The notes below the pieces were generated by a model that had not been told where the DNA came from, ran no database searches, and saw only the letters and a program-made list of their open reading frames with translations. Position numbers and translations under genes: made by a program. This document shows positions 54,210-63,141 of a stretch of DNA of 64,000 nucleotides, in pieces. The stretch covers positions 1-64,000 of the forward strand of contig JAFXQK010000014.1 of assembly GCA_017527205.1 (NCBI GenBank), read 5' to 3'. How positions within the stretch are numbered: position 1 is the stretch's first letter; the number at the start of each line of letters is the position of its first letter. This DNA is from Lachnospiraceae bacterium. Lineage in GTDB: Bacteria; Bacillota; Clostridia; Lachnospirales; Lachnospiraceae.

Positions 54210-55244
54210 ATGTTTTGCACAAAATGCGGAAATAAATTGCCAGATGACGCGAAATTTTGCGTAGGTTGCGGAACTCCGGTGAAGACAACTACAGCGGAAA
54301 ATGCATCGCTACAGGATACCCTTGCCAATCAGCCCCAGTCTCCATCCGATCAGATTCAGCAGGCAGAAAGCGCTTCCGTCACGGTGCCGACAGATCCCTC
54401 ACCAAATATGGCGACGTCTGAACCGAAGGCGTTTCTGTTTACTGCGCTAAACGAGGCTGGCGAGGCGGCATATGGAACCATTGGAAGTACTGCGATGAAC
54501 GCTGTCACGGAACTCATCCCAGGTCCATGGAAGGTGATCGGAACTGGCATCAAGCAGTTCTTCTCATCGCTTCGCGCGGTACTAAAAAATCCGAAGAGCC
54601 TGATCCCTGCGGTCCTGCTGGCGATTGTCTGGCTGGTGCTGAACCTTCTTCAGGTCAACGAGGTTGATGCTGCTCCCGTGCAGGCACTCTCCTTTCTCAC
54701 CTTCGCAAACGGCGGCATGAGCGGCGGTTTCCTTGGTGCCGTTGGCGGGATCCTTGGCAAGGGCATTTTTGCAGGCGCGGTCACCACGCTGCTGGGTGCA
54801 CTTCTGCGAAAAAACACTGGCGCCAAGCGCTCCTTCAAGGATTCCCTGTCAGGCACCTTTGGCGTATCCCTTGGCACCCTGTGGGCATACCTTGCCGGCG
54901 CGGGCGCGGCAATGCTGCTGTACCTGTTCCTCTCTGGCGGCGCGATCAGGCTCGCCTTCATGGGCGGCATCGCAGCGGCATACCTGGCTGCAAAGTCGGT
55001 TCTGAATAACGGTTTTCTGCACAGACTCATTAGCTCCTTCACTTCCAAGGGCAAGGCTGCGGCGAGTCCTGGCGCCGCAGGCTTTGTCCGCGGACTTACC
55101 GTTGGCTTTCTGGCGGCAGCGTTCCTTGGACTGACCGACGTAAACCTGATACTCATCATCTTGGGAGCCGTATTATTGATCGGAGGCGTGGTCATGATGA
55201 TCCTTCAGGCAAAGGGCATCGTTAAGCTTGGAAAGGGGGCGTAG
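54210..55244 (+). CDS. Zinc-ribbon multi-pass membrane protein, module copy 1
   Basis: A 344-residue protein. Residues 1-22 are a zinc ribbon (Cys3, Cys6, Cys17, Cys20: CTKCGNKLPDDAKFCVGC). A Pro/Ser/Gln-rich linker (~25-70) follows, then FTALNEAGEAAYGTIG and a membrane part with about six hydrophobic, Gly/Ala-rich helices from ~residue 125 to the end. From residue ~72 on it is almost identical to the copy at 58668-59759. The secreted partner begins 5 bp after its stop. Function unknown; a channel, secretion or anchoring role for the partner is inference. Confidence 0.8.
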   Translation: MFCTKCGNKLPDDAKFCVGCGTPVKTTTAENASLQDTLANQPQSPSDQIQQAESASVTVPTDPSPNMATSEPKAFLFTALNEAGEAAYGTIGSTAMNAVTELIPGPWKVIGTGIKQFFSSLRAVLKNPKSLIPAVLLAIVWLVLNLLQVNEVDAAPVQALSFLTFANGGMSGGFLGAVGGILGKGIFAGAVTTLLGALLRKNTGAKRSFKDSLSGTFGVSLGTLWAYLAGAGAAMLLYLFLSGGAIRLAFMGGIAAAYLAAKSVLNNGFLHRLISSFTSKGKAAASPGAAGFVRGLTVGFLAAAFLGLTDVNLILIILGAVLLIGGVVMMILQAKGIVKLGKGA

Positions 55245-55249
55245 GGTTC

Positions 55250-58200
55250 ATGAAAAAAAGAGTATTTGCGTTTATTCTATTCGTTTTTATGCTTCTGCCG
55301 ACACAATGTTTGAAGGTTTTTGCCGAGCAAAGTGGAACAGCCTTTCCATTTTCAGAATTCAGCGATAATTACCTTTGGATCACCTCTGCATATCCTTATT
55401 GGGAGCGAGATTACGTAAGTAGAAATAAGGATCATTATGAATTTCAGTTTCATGTTCCCGTATCCATTCACGTAAACAAGTATGACTACACAAAGGACGG
55501 AGAAGAGTTGTTCAACCTCTTTGATAGTTATCTTGCACAGCAAACAGCTGAGTTTTATGTATATAAAACCAACGGGCTCTGGGAAAATATGCATAGTGAT
55601 ACCTTTCCCAAAGTTGCAACATACGATATACAGTTCGTTACAGATCATGATGACATCAACAGAAGTACAAAAACGGAGCAGATCCTTGACAATTGGAGAA
55701 AGGACGCCGCAAAAGGTCTAAGAGAAAGAGAGTCTGGCGTGCGAGAGGTCATTTCATACGGCGGCGGATGGCTATATCAATACTCATACACCGAATTCTA
55801 CGCTAATGGCGATATCGGCAGCCGTCACGCATCATACAAATATATGCGGCCCATTCCTGAAATACCTGGAACTTATCTAACTATGAGCATAGAATTTAGC
55901 GCGGTTGAAGACCACCTTCATTACGAAAATTTCAGTGAATCAGAATTTCAGGCACTTGTGCAAAAATGGACCGAAAGCTTTTTCAACGCTTCCTATAAGA
56001 TTGCTTGGAATGACGATTATTGGGATTATACGATGACAAGTAAATCGCAGAACAACACCGAGGTTACACAAAGTGCACAAGACACCCCTGGCGAAGACGA
56101 TGGAGTGGAAGTTCCTGCAGATATCGTTGATACAGATAAGAAAAAGAGTGATTCCAAGTCAGATAAAGTAAAATCATCTTCGAATAACAATGATTCCGAC
56201 GGCAGCATTGGTGGTGCCGTTGCCGTAGGAGTTTTATCCCTGGGTGCGGCAGCTGGCGCCGCAGCCAGCGCATCTGGCGGCGGCACTGGCAAAGGGACTT
56301 CCAAAGGAAATCAAAATAAGAAATCCTACAAGATGTACGTGCAAAAGGATTTCGGCGATGCGATCCGTCGTGGGGCTGACCCCGTAAAGATTCGCGCACG
56401 CATGGCGGAGGTCGGCGAGGATGGCGTCTCGCGAGACCGAAATGACTTGACGGCATTGATCAGTGTCTCGGGCGACGGCATGACCATCCACAGTGCGGCG
56501 CTTGTCGGAAGATACTGTGAGGCGACGGTCAGCGTGCCAATGGACAACTATAATGACACCGCGAATATCATCTTTACTTTTAACGGTGAGGGTGGCACGT
56601 TTACCAACACCGTCATCTTCCGTCTGGTTGACGGGCCGTCGCTGAAATTCGTGGAAGAGTCGGAAACGCCAGGAACCTTCAACCTATTTACTGCGGTCAA
56701 GTACGTCGACATGATCCCGGGCGATGGCTTTACGTACGTCGAGCAATTCATGATTGTGGACGCTACCGTTCCGCCTGCGATTAAGGACATGACCGCAGAC
56801 AAGGTGGAAGGTTACGACGTCCGGTTCGAAATGACCGAAAGACAGTATGTCTACAAGGTGATCATCAAGAACAACACGCCACCGTTAGAAGAAGAGCAAA
56901 AGGAGCTTTTCGCGGAGCCAAAGCAGGAAAACCTTACCTTCCACGTAAAGGTGCAGGGGGAAAAGGAACCTGTCGATGGTTATGTTACCATGTTCATGTA
57001 CCAGGAAGGCATCACGGTTGCATCCGACCAGAAGGAGAAAAAGAAGGGGCAGACCTATATCCGCGTGCAGGCCTACGAAAAGGAGAACGTCGGCGACCTA
57101 GACAAGAAGTGGCAGGTCAGCCAAATGAAGTTTACCCTGGCCGTAAGGGGAAAGGACAAGGCGATCATCAATCCTACGGAAGCGAAATACAAGTTCGAAA
57201 AGCTCAAAGGTGCTGGCGGCATCGGCACCACGGCCGACAAGGAAGACGCCCTTGCGGAGAAATACAAATTCATCGGAACTCCTTGCGAGATCAACGAAAA
57301 GCCTGGCTATCAGTTTGAGCCGCAGGCAAACCTCAGCGAGCCGACGGACGGCACCTTCTTCATGGTACTGCTGCCCGCTTGCGTTACCTACGAGCATAAA
57401 GAATATCAAGCAGAGATTCCCTTAAGGCTTCGCGGTAAGGACGTGGATCCGATGGCTGACTGGGAGAAGGAATTTGAAGACCTGAAACGGCGTATCGAAA
57501 AATTCTCCCTGCCTGAGAATAAGGATGCCTGGTTGGCACGCATGGAAAGCTGCGCGCTTGAACCAAGGGTTTCCGTGGAGGAGCTTCGCCTTGTCAGCAA
57601 GTGCATCATTCGTGAATACATGACTTATTGGACGAATCAAGGTGCAAAAGCTTTGTCTGATGCGCGGATGTTTAATGTCATCGTGAATGGGCTGGAATGG
57701 ACGAAGTTCATTGGCGACTGCGCCTTTTCGTTCCTTGTGGCGGCATATGCCGGTCCCGTTGCGGAAGCACTGATTTCCCCCGCAAAGGACTTTATCACGG
57801 GTGCCATCGGCGAGGTGATCGCCGCCAAGGCCCATGGTGAAGCCGTTGACGTTGACAATTTTGAGTTTTCCAAGAACCTTGCGGCGGCAGGCGACAACCT
57901 TGTGTCCAACAATATCAGCCTTACTGATTGGAGAAAGGCCGCGGCCACTTTGGCAGGCTATTTCTGCTACGCGGCGATCAAGAATTATCTCACCAAGCTC
58001 AACGAGAAAGGGGAATCCGACTTCTATGGCGCGCTGTGTGAAGGCTTTAAGGACATGACGTTAGCGGCATTAAAGAGCAAGGCAGGCGACCTGATCGGCA
58101 AGTGGCTCAAGGACAGCAAGAAATTCCAGGAAACGATTGGACCGAAGATTGCAAGCTATTTCAAAGAGACCAACATGGACACTCTGCAGAAGAAGCTCAA

Positions 58201-58573
58201 CGACGCGCTTGGACTGGAGGGCGAGCTGAGAAAGCTTGCAGGATATGCGAATGACAAGGTAGTTGAGGCAACGGTGAAAGACGTGGTGGAGAAGTATATC
58301 GGTAACCTTGTTGGAGCGGGTTTTGACAAGTTGCGCGAGACATATGACAAATCCAAGTTTGGCATGGAAGGAACCCACGTGACCTACTGCTTCAACATTG
58401 AGTTGTTCGATGCATTCAGCTTTGGAGTTAAGCTTGACCTCACGCAGATCCTGTTGAACACAAACGGCATGTTCTTTGGCTGGTTCTACGATCTCTTCTT
58501 CGCAGGCGTTCCAGCTGCTTCAAGCGTCATCAATATGCCTAAGGATCCAGAGCTTCCTCCGATACAGGCCTAA
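55250..58573 (+). CDS. Large secreted protein, module copy 1
   Basis: A 1107-residue exported protein with a signal peptide (1-25). The N-terminal ~250 residues are specific to this copy. A charged linker leads to a Gly/Ala hydrophobic stretch (GGAVAVGVLSLGAAAGAAAS, ~323-345), then the conserved core starting KKSYKMYVQKDFGDAIRRG (~360-610) with Ig-like beta-strands (GEGGTFTNTVIFRLVDGPS). The C-terminal ~370 residues are helical with amphipathic and hydrophobic segments, differ from the paralog, and end in PAASSVINMPKDPELPPIQA. No sorting signal or lipobox seen. It might be a surface adhesin or pore-forming/effector protein; no family recognised. Confidence 0.75.
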   Translation: MKKRVFAFILFVFMLLPTQCLKVFAEQSGTAFPFSEFSDNYLWITSAYPYWERDYVSRNKDHYEFQFHVPVSIHVNKYDYTKDGEELFNLFDSYLAQQTAEFYVYKTNGLWENMHSDTFPKVATYDIQFVTDHDDINRSTKTEQILDNWRKDAAKGLRERESGVREVISYGGGWLYQYSYTEFYANGDIGSRHASYKYMRPIPEIPGTYLTMSIEFSAVEDHLHYENFSESEFQALVQKWTESFFNASYKIAWNDDYWDYTMTSKSQNNTEVTQSAQDTPGEDDGVEVPADIVDTDKKKSDSKSDKVKSSSNNNDSDGSIGGAVAVGVLSLGAAAGAAASASGGGTGKGTSKGNQNKKSYKMYVQKDFGDAIRRGADPVKIRARMAEVGEDGVSRDRNDLTALISVSGDGMTIHSAALVGRYCEATVSVPMDNYNDTANIIFTFNGEGGTFTNTVIFRLVDGPSLKFVEESETPGTFNLFTAVKYVDMIPGDGFTYVEQFMIVDATVPPAIKDMTADKVEGYDVRFEMTERQYVYKVIIKNNTPPLEEEQKELFAEPKQENLTFHVKVQGEKEPVDGYVTMFMYQEGITVASDQKEKKKGQTYIRVQAYEKENVGDLDKKWQVSQMKFTLAVRGKDKAIINPTEAKYKFEKLKGAGGIGTTADKEDALAEKYKFIGTPCEINEKPGYQFEPQANLSEPTDGTFFMVLLPACVTYEHKEYQAEIPLRLRGKDVDPMADWEKEFEDLKRRIEKFSLPENKDAWLARMESCALEPRVSVEELRLVSKCIIREYMTYWTNQGAKALSDARMFNVIVNGLEWTKFIGDCAFSFLVAAYAGPVAEALISPAKDFITGAIGEVIAAKAHGEAVDVDNFEFSKNLAAAGDNLVSNNISLTDWRKAAATLAGYFCYAAIKNYLTKLNEKGESDFYGALCEGFKDMTLAALKSKAGDLIGKWLKDSKKFQETIGPKIASYFKETNMDTLQKKLNDALGLEGELRKLAGYANDKVVEATVKDVVEKYIGNLVGAGFDKLRETYDKSKFGMEGTHVTYCFNIELFDAFSFGVKLDLTQILLNTNGMFFGWFYDLFFAGVPAASSVINMPKDPELPPIQA

Positions 58574-58621
58574 ATGGGACTTGAAGCAAATAAAGCTACA
58601 ACCAATGACATTTACCTCATG

Positions 58622-58638
58622 CTCATTTTCGAAATGAG
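58622..58638 (+). other. Small hairpin between the two modules
   Basis: CTCATTT-TCG-AAATGAG, 7-bp stem, 48 bp after the first module and 30 bp before the second. No U-tract, so read-through into the second module is expected. Confidence 0.55.
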
Positions 58639-58667
58639 TCATGTCACAGCATAAAGGAGGGTAACAA

Positions 58668-59759
58668 GTGTTTTGTACAAAATGCGGCAACAAACTGCCC
58701 GATAATGCGAAATTCTGCGTAAACTGCGGGAATCCGGTGGTGACGACTCCGACGGATAATATTTCGACAACAGCCCCAGTGGAAAGTGTTCCAATGGAAA
58801 CCATTCCAGTAGTTGACACCCCTGCCAAGCAACCACAAAGCCCCTCTCCTTCTGCGCCAGCTCCGCAGGAACAAGGGGCATCCGTCACGACGTCTATGCC
58901 TATGGAAACAAGCGAGACATCGTCCAAACCGCAGGAATTTCGGTTTACGGCACTAAATGAGGCTGGCGAGGCGGCATATGGAACAATCGGAAATACCGTG
59001 ACAAACGCCGTCACGGAACTCATCCCTGGGCCATGGAAGGTGATCGGAACTGGCATCAGGCAGTTCTTCTCATCGCTCCGTGCGGCACTGAAAAACCCCA
59101 AAAGCCTAATTCCTGCGGTCGTACTTGCGATTGTCTGGCTAGTCCTGAACCTTCTTCAGGCCAATGAGGTGGATGCCATGCCCGTACAGACACTCTCCTT
59201 CCTGACATTTGCCAACGGTGGCATGAGCGGTGGTTTCCTAGGTGCCATCGGCGGAATCATCGGCAAGGGCATCTTCGCCGGAGCGGTCACCACACTGCTA
59301 GGTGCACTTCTGCGAAAGAACGTCGGCAGCAAGCGCTCCCTTAAGGATACTCTTTGTGGCACCTTGGGCATATCCCTTGGCACCCTGTGGGCATACCTTG
59401 CAGGCGCAGGCGCGGCAATGCTGCTGTACCTGTTTTTCTCTGGCGGCGCAACCAGGCTTGCCTTCATGGGCGGCATCGCGGCGGCATACCTGGCTGCAAA
59501 GTCGGTTCTAAATAACGGTTTTCTGCACAGACTCATTAGCTCCTTCACTTCCAAGGGCAAGGCTGCGGCGGGTCCTGGCGCAGCAGCCTTTGTCCGCGGA
59601 CTTACCGTTGGCTTTCTGGCGGCAGCGTTCCTTGGACTGACCGACGTCAACCTAATCCTTATCATCTTGGGAGCCGTACTATTTATCGGCGGCGTGGTCA
59701 TGATGATCCTTCAGGCAAAGGGCATCGTTAAGCTAGGAAAGGGGGAACAGAAAGCATGA
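58668..59759 (+). CDS. Zinc-ribbon multi-pass membrane protein, module copy 2
   Basis: A 363-residue paralog of the protein at 54210-55244, with the same zinc ribbon (Cys3, Cys6, Cys17, Cys20), a longer Pro/Thr/Ser/Val linker and near-identical membrane half. Translation starts at GTG behind AAGGAGGG. Its stop overlaps the start of the secreted partner (ATGA), tighter than in copy 1. The DNA identity over the membrane half is very high, suggesting recent duplication or gene conversion, while the linkers have drifted. Confidence 0.8.
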   Translation: MFCTKCGNKLPDNAKFCVNCGNPVVTTPTDNISTTAPVESVPMETIPVVDTPAKQPQSPSPSAPAPQEQGASVTTSMPMETSETSSKPQEFRFTALNEAGEAAYGTIGNTVTNAVTELIPGPWKVIGTGIRQFFSSLRAALKNPKSLIPAVVLAIVWLVLNLLQANEVDAMPVQTLSFLTFANGGMSGGFLGAIGGIIGKGIFAGAVTTLLGALLRKNVGSKRSLKDTLCGTLGISLGTLWAYLAGAGAAMLLYLFFSGGATRLAFMGGIAAAYLAAKSVLNNGFLHRLISSFTSKGKAAAGPGAAAFVRGLTVGFLAAAFLGLTDVNLILIILGAVLFIGGVVMMILQAKGIVKLGKGEQKA

Positions 59760-62700
59760 AAAAAAGAATCATTGCTACATTATTGTTGATGTATATGCTC
59801 CTCGCATCCATTTGTCTCCCCGTTTCGGCAGCAAATAATGAATTGCCAGAGGGTTTTGTAACCTTAGACAAGATATTCGAGTTAGAAAATGGTCATGGTC
59901 TTCAACCAATGGATTATTCCAAGGTTAGCGGATTATACTTGGTATTGGACCACGTTACCAGCACTGCAACTACCTTAGGCGTCAAAGGAAGACATGCCAC
60001 CTATGGCCTCGATGTTAAGCCTACGGGCGAATCAGTAACGGTTTCGAGTTCGTTAAGTGACAAACCATATCTTACCATCATCAGGGACGAAACCGCAGAT
60101 GGCTTTTCAATTAACGGTTCCTACAATTGGGAGAGCAACACGGAAGCCCTTGGAACCCAGGTTTGCAAGTCTGACTTTTCGCTTTCGATGTCCAATATAA
60201 ACTTTGGAACTTATCTACCTTATGCCGATTTTACCGGGACGTTCAATGCCGCGGGCGGACGTACCTACAACGATAAAACTTACAGTCACGATCTAAATGA
60301 AACGCATGTCGAGGGTGGTCTCAAAAAGCAGGAAGATGGCTCCATCTTTTTATTGTTTACCGTGAAAAACATCGTTCTACATTTTGAGATTCTAGGTGCG
60401 GTACCAAAAGGGCAAAAGGTTTCCGGTATCACGCAAAAGGCATCAAAAGACTCTGGGGAAGACAAGGGCGCGAGCGTTGACTCAGACATCGTTGACATTG
60501 GCACGGACCTTGGCGGTGCAGTCGCAGTAGGCGTTTTATCTACGGGCGCCGCAATTGGTGCGGCTGCCGCAGCCTCCGGAAAGGGGAAGTCAAAAGGCGA
60601 TCAAAAAAAGAAGTCGTACAAGATGTACGTGCAAAAGGACTTTGGCGATGCCATTAGGCGCGGAGCCGCCAAGCCCGTAAAAATTCGTGCGCGCATGGCG
60701 GAGGTTGATGAGAATGGCGTCGCGCATGACCGAAATGACTTAACGGCATTGATTGGTGTCTCCGGCGACGGTATGACCATCCATGATGCGGCACTTGTCG
60801 GAAGGTATTGCGAGGCAACGGTCAGCGTTCCTGAAAATAATTATAATGACACGGCAAACATTATCTTTACCTTTAACGGCGAGGGCGGCACGTTTACCAA
60901 TACCGTTATTTTCCGTCTGGTTGACGGTCCTTCCATCAAATTTGTTGAGGAGACCGAAAAACCTGGTGAATATATTTTAAACTCCAGCAGATGTTACATT
61001 GATGCGATCTATGGTGATAAATTTACGTATACCGCCAAATTTATGGTAGTTGACGCGACTGTCATGCCGGAAGTAAAGGATATCACCGCCGACAAGATCA
61101 ATGGTTTTGACGTTAGATTTGAAGAAACGGACAGACAATATGTCTATAAGGTGATCATCAAGAACAACACGGCCACCTTGCCTGAAAAAGAGCAAAGTGT
61201 GTTCGCAAAGCCAACAGAGATGACATTTGATTTTCATGTTAAGGTGCAAGGCGAGGACAAGCCGCTCGAGGGACATGTTTCCATGTGCATGCACAACGAG
61301 GGCATCACGGTATCTTCCAAGGAAATCAAACGGGAAGCACTTTGGATCGACACTCTCCCCGTCGAGAATTCAGGAGTATCGTTCTCTGACATCAGGCCTG
61401 TTCTGTTTGACGTTCTCGTCTGCTACATAGGCAAAGACGGCGCCGTTATCCTAAAAAATCCTGAAGTATCTTTTGGCGACATCAATGACAAGGGTCTGTA
61501 CGGAAACACGTTTAAAGAAAACTTCCGTTTTAAGACGGCTCGTTTAAGCGACGGGACTCACGGATTTTTCCCGATTGATACCCTGCCTCAGGCTTGTGAA
61601 CCCTATGAGACGTTGCTTCCCATTGTTTACAAGGGAGAGAAAAAGCTCGAGGCGGAAATTCCCTTACGGTTAGGTGGCGAAGAACCCACGCCGCCAAGCC
61701 AGGAAGAGTGGGAAAAGGCCTATGAAAAGCTTAAGAAAGACATTAAACTATTTGGCGTTGACACAAATGATTCGACAACAAAATACCTGCTCGCTCATGC
61801 GCATGAGCATTCCGCAGAGGAGCTTGCTTTCACGCGTAAGTGGATCATCATAGCAGGCATGCATTTCTACGCAGAACAAAGTCGTCAGTATCAAAAGATC
61901 GACCAGACGATGACGCGGTATATTATCGTGGCGAACTCCTTTGTAAAGGCTGGCGATTACGCCGTTGAGGTACTCCTTACGATGTATTGGGGAAAGACGG
62001 CAGGAAAGATCACGGCAAACTTTGTCAATCCCTTAAAAAATATGCTGGCAAACTATATTGGGCAGTACATTGGTCCCGGATCCGAATCTGGAACTGATGA
62101 TTATGAGAAAATGCCCTTCTTCAAGACCCTGTTGGAGGGATGTCAAGAAGCCCTGGGCGAGGCCATGACGGGTGACTTGAAGCCTGATCCTGAAAAGCTT
62201 GGTTATATCGTAGCTGCATATTTGATGGTTTCTTTCGCAAAGCATTATTACGAGGGTGAAGATAAGGTAAAAGGAGACATTTACCGTTCGATGATTGCCG
62301 CTGCAGGTGATCTGACATTAGCTAAGTTCAAGGCATGGCTTTCCGACAAAATATCTAAACTGTCTAAGCCCATGTGGGATAAAATAGGTGAACTGTTCGG
62401 AAAGGCAATGCGCACTTACTTTAACAGTGCCCTGAAGGAAAGCATCGAAAATGCAGGAAACAAGGCTTTTGAATCCTCCATTCGCTCAGCAGTCAAATCC
62501 GGAGGCGTTGATTCCCTGAAATACGCAACAGCAAAGCTAGCAAAGGAGGGGGCACAGGCAATGCAGGAGGAATCTGCAAAAATTTTATTGAAACAGTATG
62601 CTGATTCCTTTGGCGAACAGGCCGCGAATGTTTCAAACAAGGCACTTGCCCTCGTGCTCAACTACTTAATTGGCGGTAAAAATGGCGACAATGAGACCCT

Positions 62701-63067
62701 TGGGCTATCCGTCGAGGATGTCCTTCAAGAATTTATCTTCGACAGATTTGGCATCTATGTAAACAAAGTTTTGGAAGCAGCCGCAAATCCGCTGGATGTG
62801 GGAATCAAAGTCAACAATGGCATTCTCTTCCTCGAAATCCTTGGCTATGTTGTTGAAATCCCTCTAGAAAAGAATGCTCTGGTTGTCATCGGCATGGTAT
62901 TTGATTTCTGTTTTGGTTGGATGGAGGATCTATGGAACATTGCAACGTCAAATCCCTCTTCCCTCCCTGACCCTAGAGATGCTGTTACTTATACTACCGC
63001 AAAGCTAGAAGAGGGAAAGGAGATTTTGGAGAACATGCCACCCATCACATATCGCAAAAAAGCATAA
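59756..63067 (+). CDS. Large secreted protein, module copy 2
   Basis: A 1103-residue paralog of the protein at 55250-58573, with a signal peptide (1-26). The N-terminal ~230 residues are unrelated in sequence to copy 1 and look beta-rich. The Gly/Ala stretch GGAVAVGVLSTGAAIGAAAA and the core from KKSYKMYVQKDFGDAIRRG to the end of the Ig-like region are conserved. The C-terminal ~400 residues are helical again but diverged, with amphipathic helices (SAVKSGGVDSLKYATAKLAK). The end reads NMPPITYRKKA. A variable-conserved-variable layout in tandem copies is typical of diversifying surface or effector proteins. Confidence 0.75.
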   Translation: MKKRIIATLLLMYMLLASICLPVSAANNELPEGFVTLDKIFELENGHGLQPMDYSKVSGLYLVLDHVTSTATTLGVKGRHATYGLDVKPTGESVTVSSSLSDKPYLTIIRDETADGFSINGSYNWESNTEALGTQVCKSDFSLSMSNINFGTYLPYADFTGTFNAAGGRTYNDKTYSHDLNETHVEGGLKKQEDGSIFLLFTVKNIVLHFEILGAVPKGQKVSGITQKASKDSGEDKGASVDSDIVDIGTDLGGAVAVGVLSTGAAIGAAAAASGKGKSKGDQKKKSYKMYVQKDFGDAIRRGAAKPVKIRARMAEVDENGVAHDRNDLTALIGVSGDGMTIHDAALVGRYCEATVSVPENNYNDTANIIFTFNGEGGTFTNTVIFRLVDGPSIKFVEETEKPGEYILNSSRCYIDAIYGDKFTYTAKFMVVDATVMPEVKDITADKINGFDVRFEETDRQYVYKVIIKNNTATLPEKEQSVFAKPTEMTFDFHVKVQGEDKPLEGHVSMCMHNEGITVSSKEIKREALWIDTLPVENSGVSFSDIRPVLFDVLVCYIGKDGAVILKNPEVSFGDINDKGLYGNTFKENFRFKTARLSDGTHGFFPIDTLPQACEPYETLLPIVYKGEKKLEAEIPLRLGGEEPTPPSQEEWEKAYEKLKKDIKLFGVDTNDSTTKYLLAHAHEHSAEELAFTRKWIIIAGMHFYAEQSRQYQKIDQTMTRYIIVANSFVKAGDYAVEVLLTMYWGKTAGKITANFVNPLKNMLANYIGQYIGPGSESGTDDYEKMPFFKTLLEGCQEALGEAMTGDLKPDPEKLGYIVAAYLMVSFAKHYYEGEDKVKGDIYRSMIAAAGDLTLAKFKAWLSDKISKLSKPMWDKIGELFGKAMRTYFNSALKESIENAGNKAFESSIRSAVKSGGVDSLKYATAKLAKEGAQAMQEESAKILLKQYADSFGEQAANVSNKALALVLNYLIGGKNGDNETLGLSVEDVLQEFIFDRFGIYVNKVLEAAANPLDVGIKVNNGILFLEILGYVVEIPLEKNALVVIGMVFDFCFGWMEDLWNIATSNPSSLPDPRDAVTYTTAKLEEGKEILENMPPITYRKKA

Positions 63068-63079
63068 CAATAAAAGGAA

Positions 63080-63102
63080 CGGCGGAGCTAAATGCTCCGC
63101 CG
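63080..63102 (+). terminator. Hairpin terminator after the two modules
   Basis: CGGCGGAGC (63080-63088), TAAAT loop, GCTCCGCCG (63094-63102): a perfect 9-bp stem 13 bp after the last stop. The following T content is modest. It could also serve the convergent Rpn-like gene. Confidence 0.75.
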
Positions 63103-63141
63103 TACTTGCTCTCCTCTAACACTACATGAATCTCCAAGATA

